Shown here: positions 21,685 through 29,165 of the stretch, in pieces | Layout of the letters: each line of letters opens with the position of its first letter | Position numbering within the stretch: the first letter of the stretch is position 1 | Source: Xanthomonas euvesicatoria pv. euvesicatoria | GTDB lineage: Bacteria; Pseudomonadota; Gammaproteobacteria; Xanthomonadales; Xanthomonadaceae | DNA: 44,504 nt | Reading direction: 5' to 3' | Assembly (NCBI RefSeq): GCF_020880415.1 | Contig: NZ_JAJIUJ010000057.1 | Location: 1-44,504 of the forward strand | Notes under the pieces: model-generated | What the model was told of the DNA's origin: nothing | Database searches by the model: none | The model's input: only the letters and a program-made list of their open reading frames with translations | Made by a program: the position numbers and the translations under genes

Positions 21685-21748
21685 TGCAGCTACTACAACA
21701 AGAAACCTGCTCTCTCTCCCTGCCGCCGATCTTCGGCGGCTTTTTTTT
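21685..21748 (+). ncRNA. Candidate small RNA ending in a strong terminator
   Basis: After an A-rich unpaired segment (CTACTACAACAAGAAACC, 21690-21707 region) comes TCTCTCTCCC (21711-21720) and then an intrinsic terminator. An Hfq-type RNA with a CU-rich seed would look like this. TTTCCA near 21659 and TAGCCT near 21681, 16 bases apart, are a possible weak promoter. The simpler reading is the 3' end of the receptor mRNA, whose stop lies about 190 bases upstream. Confidence 0.3.
21722..21748 (+). terminator. Intrinsic terminator between the receptor and the chemotaxis gene
   Basis: GCCGCCGA (21722-21729), very short loop, TCGGCGGC (21733-21740), then eight T (21741-21748) on the plus strand. 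Confidence 0.85.
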
Positions 21749-21796
21749 GCTGTCCGGCTTGAGGCGCAGCAGCCAAACCCCGGCCGGGCGAGGCCA

Positions 21797-23635
21797 TCAC
21801 TCCAGCGTATAGCCCACCCGCAAGCCGCCCCAGTGCTTGCCGCCGACGAAGATCGGCGTGGACAGGTCGAACATGATCTGGCCGGTATCGCGGCGATAGA
21901 CCTGCAGGCGGTAAGGATCGGTATGCGCGCCCACGCTGCGCCCAACGCGGTCGGTGAACTTGCGCTTGGTGCGGTTGCCGACCAGATCGCGCTTGGCATC
22001 GCCGGTCAACGGTTGGGTGAAGCGCAGGTTGTGCGTGGGCACATACCCATCGGGGTTGGCGCAGATGGCGAAGACAATCCACGGGTGCGCGTCCAGCAGC
22101 GGCTCCTGCAAAGCGGGCAGTAGCTGGTCGCAGAGCGCATCGAAGTCGGTACTGAACTTGGGCGGCTCCACGCCGGCGATCGGCGTATAGGTGCGCGCGA
22201 ACAATGCGGCTTGCTCGATCTGCCCGCGCGCAATGGCTTGCGCCAGCGCACTGCCGATCTTGCCGGCCGTGGCAACGGCCAGCTCCTTGACCCGCGCGTG
22301 CCTGGGCACCTGCAGCGGGTCCGGCGGCAACCGGAACAAGCCCACGCAATCGCGCAGGGTTTCGGTGCCGCGCTCCAGCGCTTCGCTGCGTTCGGCCACG
22401 TGCGCGGCATGCTGCAGATTGCTGCGGCCCAACGCCACCACGCCATCTACCGCACGCTCGATCCCGCGAATTTCGCCGTCCTGCGCCTGGATGCGCCCGG
22501 CCACGGTGGTCATCGCGCTGCTGGCCTGCCCGAGCACGCGGGTGATGCCATCGAGCACCGCTTCGGTGCCACGTGCGGAGGCCGCGCCCTCCCCTACGGC
22601 GGCGCTGGTTTCGGCCAGGATCGCGCGTACGTCGCGTGCGGCCGCTGCGGCGCGTTCGGCCAGCCGCCGGATCTCGGTGGCCACCACCGCAAACCCGCGC
22701 CCGGCATCGCCGGCATGCGCGGCTTCGATGCTGGCATTGATCGACAGGATATTGGTCTGGAACGCCACCGAATCGATGACCTCGATGACTTCGCCCGCAC
22801 GTGACGCTCGGCGCTCCACTTCGTGCATTGCTTGGCCCAGCGCATGCGCGGCAGCCACACCTTGCCGCGCACTGTCGTCGGCGCTGGCGGCCAGCGCAAT
22901 CACCTGCGCCAGGTCGGCATTGACGTCCTGCAGGCTGGACGACAGGCGCTCCACCGCGGTGCGCGCACCGTCCAGTGCCTCGTTCTGCGCCTGCGACTGG
23001 CGCACCATTTCGTCGTTCTCGGCCACCAGCGGCGGCACTTCGGCAGCGATCTGCACCGACAAGGCCACTGCCTGGCGGATGGCCTCGGCCAGATTGCCGA
23101 ACCCGGCTTGCAGGCGCCGGCCCATCTCGGTATCCGCCAGTCCCGGCGGCAACAGGAGTTCGAGTTCGCAGCCGGCCAGCGCCTGGGCAGTGCGCTCGAG
23201 CACCGTGCGGTCTTCGTGCTCGGCCTGCAGGCGTGCAACCAGCGGCTGCAGCAGGGGCGAGATCGGCACCGGCCGGCTGCCGTCGGCCAGACGCGTGGCC
23301 TCGCGCAACAGGATCGCCGTTTCCACATGCGGCAGCGACAGCATCCAGCCGCCATGCGCGCGGTCGCGCACATAGCGCACGCGCCGCGCCGGGTCGTCGC
23401 CCGGGGCAGCCCAGACGCCGTCTTCGCCAACCAGATCGGCGGCGCTCAAGCCCCACACCACCGAGGCCGGCGCGCCCTGCAGCTCGAGCGCCGTTTTGCC
23501 CAGCACATCCAGGCCGACGCGGTTGCAGGCCACCACACACGCCTCGGCGGACAAACGCAGCAAGGCCACGGGCGCATCCGGGAGCACGGCCGTCTGGGTC
23601 TGCGACGGCGGATCGGGCTGTTGCATCGAATTCAT
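21797..23635 (-). CDS. Soluble methyl-accepting chemotaxis-type protein with N-terminal PAS-like and C-terminal sensor domains
   Basis: 612 residues from ATG 23635, which has AGGAG at good spacing; ATG 23653 lacks one. No membrane helix is visible, so it is cytoplasmic. The order is PAS-like domain (about 15-110), helical linker, MCP signalling helices with the conserved hairpin tip [43 protein letters not shown] region (about 270-320), and a C-terminal cache-like domain (about 480-612: [61 protein letters not shown]). The tip should bind CheA/CheW. The C-terminal [12 protein letters not shown] sensor is known from other bacterial chemoreceptors. The aminotransferase-family gene ggt lies 78 bases upstream on the same strand. 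Confidence 0.9.
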   Translation of the reverse strand: MNSMQQPDPPSQTQTAVLPDAPVALLRLSAEACVVACNRVGLDVLGKTALELQGAPASVVWGLSAADLVGEDGVWAAPGDDPARRVRYVRDRAHGGWMLSLPHVETAILLREATRLADGSRPVPISPLLQPLVARLQAEHEDRTVLERTAQALAGCELELLLPPGLADTEMGRRLQAGFGNLAEAIRQAVALSVQIAAEVPPLVAENDEMVRQSQAQNEALDGARTAVERLSSSLQDVNADLAQVIALAASADDSARQGVAAAHALGQAMHEVERRASRAGEVIEVIDSVAFQTNILSINASIEAAHAGDAGRGFAVVATEIRRLAERAAAAARDVRAILAETSAAVGEGAASARGTEAVLDGITRVLGQASSAMTTVAGRIQAQDGEIRGIERAVDGVVALGRSNLQHAAHVAERSEALERGTETLRDCVGLFRLPPDPLQVPRHARVKELAVATAGKIGSALAQAIARGQIEQAALFARTYTPIAGVEPPKFSTDFDALCDQLLPALQEPLLDAHPWIVFAICANPDGYVPTHNLRFTQPLTGDAKRDLVGNRTKRKFTDRVGRSVGAHTDPYRLQVYRRDTGQIMFDLSTPIFVGGKHWGGLRVGYTLE

Positions 23636-23713
23636 GAGGGGCTCCTGCTCCATCCCGTGATTAGCGGCGTGCGGCGGCCGGAGTTGAGCGGCAACCTCAA
23701 CCGTGTCGCGCGC

Positions 23714-25423
23714 TCAGTATCCGGCCGCCTGGCCGTCCTTGCGGCTTTCCGACGCACCGTAGTACACGCCGCTGGCCGCATCGCGGGCGATGGCCTGATA
23801 CCCGCCGTACGGACCGTCGGCAAAGATCACCCGGTGGCCTTTGCGCATCAGCGCGCGGATGGTGTCGTAGGAGAAGCCGGTTTCCAGATTCACCTCGCCG
23901 CCATCGCGCATCGCGGTGGCCTGCCCGGTCGGTTCGGTGGAGTCCTCGTGCTGGATACGCGGCGCGTCGCCGGCTTCCTGCAGGTTCATGTGGAAGTCCA
24001 CCAGGTTCATCACGATCTGCACGTGCCCCTGCGGCTGCATCGCCCCGCCCATCACGCCGAAGCTCAGCCAGGGCTTGCCGTCCTTGGTGACGAAGGCCGG
24101 GATGATGGTCTGGAACGGCCGCTTGCCCGGCGCGTAGCCGTTGGGATGATCCTTCTTCAGCACGAACATCTCGCCGCGGTCCTGCAGGATGAAACCCAGC
24201 CCCGGCGGCGCCATGCCGCTGCCCATGCCGCGGTAGTTGGACTGGATCAGCGAGACCATCATGCCGTCGGCATCGGCCACGGTCATATAGATGGTGTCGC
24301 CTTCTTCCAGTTGCCTGGGTGTCCCTGGCTGTACTTCCTTGAGCGCCTTGTCCATCGAAATCAGCGCGCGCCGCTGGTTGGCGTAGTCCTTGGAGATCAG
24401 CCTGGCCAGCGGTGCCGGCTGAAACGCCGGGTCGGCGTAGAAGCGCGCGCGGTCGGCGAAGGCCAGCTTCTTGGCCTCGGTGAACAAGTGCACGTGCTCG
24501 GCCGAGCCGAACGGAATCTTGGAGAAATCGTAACCCTCCAGGATATTGAGCATCTGCAACGCGGCGATGCCCTGGCTGTTGGGCGGCAGTTCCCACACAT
24601 CAACGCCGCGATAATTGGTGGACACCGGTTCGACCCACTCGCCCGTATGGCTGGCCAGGTCCTCATAGCTGAGGTAGCCGCCGTTGGCCTTGAAGTAGGC
24701 ACCGATGGTGCGCGCGATCTCGCCCTCGTAGAACGCGTCGCGGCCGCCGTCGGCGATCTGCTGCAGCGTGTTGGCCAGGTTCGGGTTCTTCCACAGCTCG
24801 CCCTTGCGCGGGGCGTGGCCGTCGATGGTGAATTGCTCCTTGAACCCGGGGTATTGCGACAGGCGCGGCACCGAACGGTCCCAGTAATAGGCGATGGTCT
24901 CGGCGACCGGATGGCCTTCGCGCGCGTAGCGGATCGCCGGCGCCAGGTTCTGTGCCATCGGCTTGCGCCCGAAGCGCGCGTGCAGCGCGAACCAGCCGTC
25001 CACCGCGCCCGGCACCGACACCGGCAACGGGCCGGTCGGCGGAATGTCCTTCAAGCCACGGCGCTGGAATTCGGCCAGGGTCAGCGATTTGGGCGAGCGG
25101 CCGGAGCCGTTGTAGCCGTAGAGCTTGTGGGTCTTGGGGTCCCAAACGATCGCAAATAGATCCCCTCCCACGCCATTGCCGGTGGGCTCCATCAGGCCCA
25201 GCGCCGCATTAGCCGCGATCGCTGCATCCACCGCCGAGCCGCCATCCTTCATCACGTCCAGCGCGATCTGGGTGGCCAGCGGTTGCGAGGTCGCGGCCAT
25301 GGCATGCGGCGCAATGACTTCCGAGCGGGTGGCAAACGGCTGCCCGGTGACGCGGTCGGCAGCGCCGAGGGGCGGCGCGAGCAACGCCAGAGCAGACACC
25401 AACAACACAGGTACGCGACGCAT
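23714..25423 (-). CDS. ggt: Gamma-glutamyltransferase family protein
   Basis: 569 residues from ATG 25423, giving a clean signal peptide (RRVPVLLVSALALLAPPLGA); longer frames do not. GGT precursors are exported and cleave themselves before a catalytic Thr to give a heterodimer that splits gamma-glutamyl bonds, for example of glutathione. Here the cleavage motif reads EEGDTIYMTVAD with Thr377 as the presumed nucleophile, followed by MVSLIQSNY, and the small subunit has the glycine-rich GVMGGAMQPQGH. The family segments DGGSAVDAAIAANAALGLMEPTGNGVGGD and YNGSGRSP are present in the large subunit. The DTIY form (not TTHY) suggests the subgroup related to YwrD-type enzymes, so substrate may differ from glutathione. 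Confidence 0.92.
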   Translation of the reverse strand: MRRVPVLLVSALALLAPPLGAADRVTGQPFATRSEVIAPHAMAATSQPLATQIALDVMKDGGSAVDAAIAANAALGLMEPTGNGVGGDLFAIVWDPKTHKLYGYNGSGRSPKSLTLAEFQRRGLKDIPPTGPLPVSVPGAVDGWFALHARFGRKPMAQNLAPAIRYAREGHPVAETIAYYWDRSVPRLSQYPGFKEQFTIDGHAPRKGELWKNPNLANTLQQIADGGRDAFYEGEIARTIGAYFKANGGYLSYEDLASHTGEWVEPVSTNYRGVDVWELPPNSQGIAALQMLNILEGYDFSKIPFGSAEHVHLFTEAKKLAFADRARFYADPAFQPAPLARLISKDYANQRRALISMDKALKEVQPGTPRQLEEGDTIYMTVADADGMMVSLIQSNYRGMGSGMAPPGLGFILQDRGEMFVLKKDHPNGYAPGKRPFQTIIPAFVTKDGKPWLSFGVMGGAMQPQGHVQIVMNLVDFHMNLQEAGDAPRIQHEDSTEPTGQATAMRDGGEVNLETGFSYDTIRALMRKGHRVIFADGPYGGYQAIARDAASGVYYGASESRKDGQAAGY

Positions 25424-25644
25424 CACCGAGGGCCCCTGACACTGAGAATGAGGTGCCAACCATACCAGCGGGCCGCGTCCTGCCGTCCGATCGACACTTG
25501 GCAGCGCGCTCAATGCCGCGCAGATGGTGATCCCCGTCGGCGCTTGTCGTGCCGTCCCGATCAGGTTTCAGCAGTAACCATGCAGCTGCGACGGGGCTTT
25601 GCACGCGACTCGGCCCATCGATGCGGATGTTTCAAGCGCAAGGG
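25424..25644. other. Divergent spacer between ggt and the ilv promoter
   Basis: About 220 bases separating the ggt start (minus) from the ilv leader promoter (plus). I see no gene, repeat or RNA element here beyond the likely ggt promoter, which I could not place. Confidence 0.4.
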
Positions 25645-25675
25645 TTGACACCCTGGTTGCCGCGGTGGTTATCTC
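25645..25675 (+). promoter_or_regulatory. Promoter of the ilv-leuA leader
   Basis: Perfect -35 box TTGACA at 25645-25650 and a -10 candidate TATCTC at 25670-25675 (19-base spacing) or TTATCT one base earlier (18-base). With the former, transcription would begin at or next to the A of the leader ATG at 25682. Confidence 0.6.
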
Positions 25676-25681
25676 AGGCCC

Positions 25682-25804
25682 ATGCCGCACCACTTCACCA
25701 CCTCGAACGCCCCACTGTCCGCGCCCTCCGGCGCGTTGGCTGCGTCGCTTCTCGTGCTCGTACTTATTACCTCGCCAACCGGTGCGGGACGAGACTTCGT
25801 GTAG
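25682..25804 (+). CDS. Leader peptide of the ilvC-ilvG-ilvM-ilvA-leuA operon
   Basis: 40 codons, ATG 25682 to TAG 25802-25804. Residues 23-29 read LLVLVLI: seven consecutive Leu, Val and Ile codons, the three end products of the pathway. In this very GC-rich genome the codons used are CTT, CTC, GTG, CTC, GTA, CTT and ATT, not the usual CTG and ATC. A ribosome stalled there would leave 25779-25788 free to pair with 25834-25843 and prevent the terminator; a ribosome reaching the stop would cover that arm and let it form. This is the classic attenuation layout. There is no Shine-Dalgarno sequence, so the mRNA may be leaderless. The peptide itself probably has no other job. Confidence 0.88.
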   Translation: MPHHFTTSNAPLSAPSGALAASLLVLVLITSPTGAGRDFV

Positions 25805-25860
25805 GCAACAGACACACAAGGCTTCGATCAGACCCCGCACCGGCAACGGCGCGGGGTTTC
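25779..25860 (+). promoter_or_regulatory. Antiterminator/terminator pair (attenuator) of the ilv operon
   Basis: Terminator: ACCCCGCACCG (25832-25842), loop GCAA, CGGCGCGGGGT (25847-25857), an 11-bp stem with one mismatch, then TT and a broken T-run (TTCGCGTTT). Antiterminator: CCGGTGCGGG (25779-25788, inside the leader ORF) is a perfect 10-base complement of CCCGCACCGG (25834-25843). A protector pairing is possible between GTTGGC (25735-25740) and GCCAAC (25774-25779). Confidence 0.85.
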
Positions 25861-25893
25861 GCGTTTCAGGGATCACCAAAAGTTTCGAATGAC

Positions 25894-26025
25894 ATGAACG
25901 ACATCACTGCCACATCCGCAACATCGCCATGCGCCCAGCTGCGCATGAGTGCCTGTGGTTGCCTGCGCACTGTCATCGCGCGTCCCCGCTTTGCTCAGCC
26001 GGCCAGTGCACGCACTGCCGGCTGA
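25894..26025 (+). CDS. Possible small ORF between attenuator and ilvC
   Basis: A 43-codon frame beginning [12 protein letters not shown] and ending in TGA just after a strong hairpin (CAGCCGG at 25996-26002 with CCGGCTG at 26018-26024, inner CAGTGC/GCACTG, one bulged C). It has no ribosome site, so it may be only the leader of ilvC. The hairpin lacks a T-tract and may affect RNA stability rather than termination. I do not recognise the peptide. Confidence 0.25.
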   Translation: MNDITATSATSPCAQLRMSACGCLRTVIARPRFAQPASARTAG

Positions 26026-26074
26026 TCCATTTATCCACTGCCCATCTCCACTGCCAACCCCGCAAGGACATTCC

Positions 26075-27076
26075 ATGAGCAACGACACCCAACCGAAAAT
26101 CGCGATCATCGGCTACGGCAGCCAGGGCCGCGCACATGCGCTGAACCTGCGCGATTCCGGCTTCGACGTCACCGTCGGCCTGCGTGCCGGCGGCCCGACC
26201 GAAGCCAAGGCGCAGGCCGATGGCTTCATCGTCGTGGCGCCGTCCGAAGCGGTCAAGAGCGCGGACCTGGTCGCCATCCTGACCCCGGACATGGTGCAGA
26301 AGAAGCTCTACGAAGAGGTCATCGCCCCGAACATGAAGCAGGGCGCCTGCCTGCTGTTCGCGCATGGCCTGAACGTGCACTTCGACATGATCAAACCGCG
26401 CGCCGATCTGGACGTGGTGCTGGTCGCGCCCAAGGGCCCGGGCGCATTGGTGCGTCGCGAATATGAAATCGGCCGCGGCGTGCCGTGCATCTATGCGGTC
26501 TACCAGGACACCAGCGGCAAGGCCGAGCAGTTCGCGCTGACCTATGCCGGCGGCCTGGGTGGCGCGCGCGCCAATATCATCAAGACCACGTTCAAGGAAG
26601 AAACCGAAACCGATCTGTTCGGCGAGCAGGCCGTGCTGTGCGGCGGCGCCTCCTCGCTGGTGCAGGCCGGTTTCGAAGTGCTGGTCGAGGCCGGGTATCA
26701 GCCCGAAATCGCATACTACGAAGTGCTGCACGAATTGAAGTTGATCGTGGACCTGTTCTACGAAGGCGGCATCACCCGCATGCTGGAATTCGTGTCCGAA
26801 ACCGCACAATACGGCGATTATGTCAGCGGCCCGCGCGTGATCGATGCCGGCACCAAGGCGCGCATGAAGGATGTGCTGACCGACATCCAGAACGGCACCT
26901 TCACCAAGAACTGGGTAGCCGAATACGACGCCGGCCTGCCGAACTACAACAAGTTCAAGCAGGCCGATCTGGAACACCCGATCGAGGAAGTGGGCAAGAA
27001 GCTGCGCGCCAAGATGGTGTGGCTCAACGGGCAACAGCAAGCCGCTGCCGCACCTGCGAATCAACAGGCGGCATAA
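26075..27076 (+). CDS. ilvC: Ketol-acid reductoisomerase
   Basis: 333 residues, the size of class I enzymes. It converts acetolactate or acetohydroxybutyrate into the dihydroxy acids of the Val/Leu and Ile pathways using NADPH and Mg2+. The Rossmann motif is [21 protein letters not shown] near the N-terminus; the metal-binding region is visible in [16 protein letters not shown], and the C-terminal domain in [17 protein letters not shown] and [19 protein letters not shown] lies at proper spacing from ATG 26075. It is the first structural gene after the attenuator; 43 bases separate it from ilvG. Confidence 0.98.
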   Translation: MSNDTQPKIAIIGYGSQGRAHALNLRDSGFDVTVGLRAGGPTEAKAQADGFIVVAPSEAVKSADLVAILTPDMVQKKLYEEVIAPNMKQGACLLFAHGLNVHFDMIKPRADLDVVLVAPKGPGALVRREYEIGRGVPCIYAVYQDTSGKAEQFALTYAGGLGGARANIIKTTFKEETETDLFGEQAVLCGGASSLVQAGFEVLVEAGYQPEIAYYEVLHELKLIVDLFYEGGITRMLEFVSETAQYGDYVSGPRVIDAGTKARMKDVLTDIQNGTFTKNWVAEYDAGLPNYNKFKQADLEHPIEEVGKKLRAKMVWLNGQQQAAAAPANQQAA

Positions 27077-27119
27077 CGCCGCCGCCTCCCCCACCGCTTA
27101 AACCGAAGGTCCGCAACGC

Positions 27120-28841
27120 ATGAACACCTCCGCACACAGCACGCCCCGCAATGGCGCGCGCTGGCTGACGCAGGCCCTGGAAGCCGAAGGCGTGGAAACG
27201 CTGTTCGGCTATCCGGGCGGCACCATCATGCCGTTCTACGACGCCCTGGTGGATTCCAGGCTCAAGCACATCCTGGTTCGTCACGAACAGGGCGCCGCAC
27301 TGGCTGCCAACGGCTATGCCCGTGCCAGCGGCCGGGTCGGCGTGTGCGTGGCCACCTCCGGCCCGGGCGCGTCCAACCTGGTTACCGGCATCGCCGATGC
27401 GATGCTGGACTCGGTGCCGATGATCTGCCTGACCGGCCAGGTCGCCACGCCGCTGCTGGGCACCGACGCCTTCCAGGAGCTGGACGTGTTCGGCATGACC
27501 ATGCCGATCGTCAAGCACAGCTTTCTGGTGCGGCGTGTGGAGGAGCTTCCGGAGATGGTGCGCGAGGCATTCCGCATTGCGCGCGAAGGACGTCCCGGGC
27601 CGGTGCTGATCGACCTGCCCAAGGACGTGCAGGTGGCCGACGCTTCGCATCTGCCCCTGCATGTTCCGGCAGCGGTGCAGCCGCCGCCGGCGCCGGCGGA
27701 CGCAAAGCTGGCCGAAGCACTGGCGGCGATCGCCAGTGCCGAGCGCCCGGTGGTGTACGGCGGGGGCGGAATCGCGCTGGCCGGCGCGGTGGAGGCGTTC
27801 CGCCGTTTCGTCGAAGCCACCGGCATCCCGACCGCGCTGACCTTGCGCGGCCTGGGTGCATTGCCGCATGCGCATCCGGACTACCTTGGCATGCTTGGCA
27901 TGCACGGGACCCGTGCGGCCAATATGGCCATCCAGGAATGCGATCTGCTGGTGGTGGTCGGTGCGCGTTTCGACGACCGTGCCACCGGTAAGCTGAGCGA
28001 GTTCGCCCCGTTTGCGCGCGTCATCCATCTGGATGCCGACGCATATGAAATCTCCAAGCTGCGCACTGCCGATATCGCGGTGCCCGGCGACGTAGCAGTC
28101 AGTTTGAAGGCCTTGAGTGCGGCACGCGGCAACTGCCAGGCCTGGCGCACGCGTTGTTTTGCCAACCGCGAAAAGTTCGGCGCGCGTTACGACGCGCCCG
28201 GCACCGATATCTACGCACCGGCGCTGCTGAAGCGCCTGAGCGAAGTGGCTCCGGCCGACACCATCATCGCCTGCGATGTGGGTCAGCATCAGATGTGGGT
28301 GGCGCAGCATTGCCGCTTCAACGATCCGCGCAATCACCTCACCAGCGGCGCCCTCGGCACCATGGGCTTCGGCCTGCCGGCCGCGATGGGCGCACAGTTC
28401 GCCTGCCCTGACCGCACCGTGGTGCTGGTCTCCGGCGACGGTAGTTTCATGATGAACGTGCAGGAGCTGGTGACGATCGCACGCTGCAAGCTGCCGGTGA
28501 AGATCGTGCTGCTGGACAACAGCTCGCTGGGCATGGTGCGGCAGTGGCAGGAACTGTTCTTTGCCGAGCGTTACAGCGAAATCGACCTGTCCGACAACCC
28601 GGATTTTGCGGCGCTGGCGCAAGTGTTCGGCATTTCGGCCAAGCGCATCATCGCCCGCGGCGACGTGGATGCGGCACTGGCCGAGCTGCTGGCCCAGCCC
28701 GGTCCCGGCCTGCTGCATGTCGCGATCGACGCGCGTGCCAATGTGTGGCCGCTGGTGCCGCCCAACAACGCCAACAGCACCATGCTGGACAGCAATCCCG
28801 CACACGCGGCCAAGGAGACATCGCATGCGTTACCGGCTTGA
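27120..28841 (+). CDS. ilvG: Acetolactate synthase large (catalytic) subunit
   Basis: 573 residues, normal for the ThDP-dependent AHAS catalytic subunit, which condenses pyruvate with pyruvate or 2-oxobutyrate. The catalytic Glu56 is in VRHEQGAALAANGYARASG; the ThDP-binding motif begins at Gly439 (GDGSFMMNVQEL...LLDN); the flavin/central domain carries FQELDVFGMTMPIVKHSF and MHGTRAANMAI. The gene following it is a short ACT subunit of the IlvM kind, so I use ilvG; ilvB or ilvI would describe the same enzyme. Its 3' end overlaps ilvM by 17 bases, implying coupled translation and matched subunit amounts. Confidence 0.95.
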   Translation: MNTSAHSTPRNGARWLTQALEAEGVETLFGYPGGTIMPFYDALVDSRLKHILVRHEQGAALAANGYARASGRVGVCVATSGPGASNLVTGIADAMLDSVPMICLTGQVATPLLGTDAFQELDVFGMTMPIVKHSFLVRRVEELPEMVREAFRIAREGRPGPVLIDLPKDVQVADASHLPLHVPAAVQPPPAPADAKLAEALAAIASAERPVVYGGGGIALAGAVEAFRRFVEATGIPTALTLRGLGALPHAHPDYLGMLGMHGTRAANMAIQECDLLVVVGARFDDRATGKLSEFAPFARVIHLDADAYEISKLRTADIAVPGDVAVSLKALSAARGNCQAWRTRCFANREKFGARYDAPGTDIYAPALLKRLSEVAPADTIIACDVGQHQMWVAQHCRFNDPRNHLTSGALGTMGFGLPAAMGAQFACPDRTVVLVSGDGSFMMNVQELVTIARCKLPVKIVLLDNSSLGMVRQWQELFFAERYSEIDLSDNPDFAALAQVFGISAKRIIARGDVDAALAELLAQPGPGLLHVAIDARANVWPLVPPNNANSTMLDSNPAHAAKETSHALPA

Positions 28842-29082
28842 TCTGGTGCTGAAGCCGGCAGAAGGCGCGTTGGTGCGGGTGATCGGCATGACCGAACGCC
28901 GTGGCTTCCGCCCATGTGCGATCCAGGGCGCAGCAGCGCCGGACGATGCCGGGCGCTGGCATCTGCTGCTGGATGTGGACAGCAACCGTCCGCCGGAAAC
29001 GCTGCGCCTGCAGCTGGAGAAGGTCTACGACTGCGAATCGGTGGTAATCACCGCACTGGAATCGGTCGAGGCTGCGGCATGA
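28825..29082 (+). CDS. ilvM: Acetolactate synthase small regulatory subunit (ACT domain)
   Basis: 85 residues; a single ACT domain as in IlvM (YRLDLVLKPAEGALVRVIGMTERRGF, then LLLDVDSNRPPETLRLQLEKVYDCESV). ACT subunits stabilise the catalytic subunit and can bind branched-chain amino acids; the short IlvM type usually gives a weakly feedback-inhibited enzyme. ATG 28825 has AAGGAG within the end of ilvG. The stop TGA (29080-29082) overlaps an ATG at 29079 that opens a short linking frame to ilvA. Confidence 0.9.
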   Translation: MRYRLDLVLKPAEGALVRVIGMTERRGFRPCAIQGAAAPDDAGRWHLLLDVDSNRPPETLRLQLEKVYDCESVVITALESVEAAA

Positions 29083-29165
29083 GCATGCAGACCTCGCGCG
29101 ACCATCAGACTGCCGTCCGGAGGTGTCTTCTTCCGGATCGGCCGCGCGCGTGCCGCAATGCCTGA
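29079..29165 (+). CDS. 28-codon linking ORF between ilvM and ilvA
   Basis: ATGA at 29079-29082 joins the ilvM stop to a new start, with GAGG seven bases upstream. The frame runs 28 codons (MSMQTSRDHQTAVRRCLLPD...) and its TGA at 29163-29165 overlaps the first codons of ilvA (ATG 29158), which has no Shine-Dalgarno sequence of its own. It also spans an inverted repeat TCCGGA...TCCGGA. The arrangement looks like a translational relay from ilvM to ilvA; the peptide itself is unrecognised and may be irrelevant. Confidence 0.4.
   Translation: MSMQTSRDHQTAVRRCLLPDRPRACRNA

Noticed and set aside
22823..25159. A 778-codon plus-strand open frame across the chemoreceptor and ggt genes
   Set aside because: It spans two well-supported minus-strand genes and their spacer; no recognisable domain.
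27024..28826. A 600-codon minus-strand frame opposite ilvG
   Set aside because: Antisense shadow of a certain gene; no domain and no start signal.
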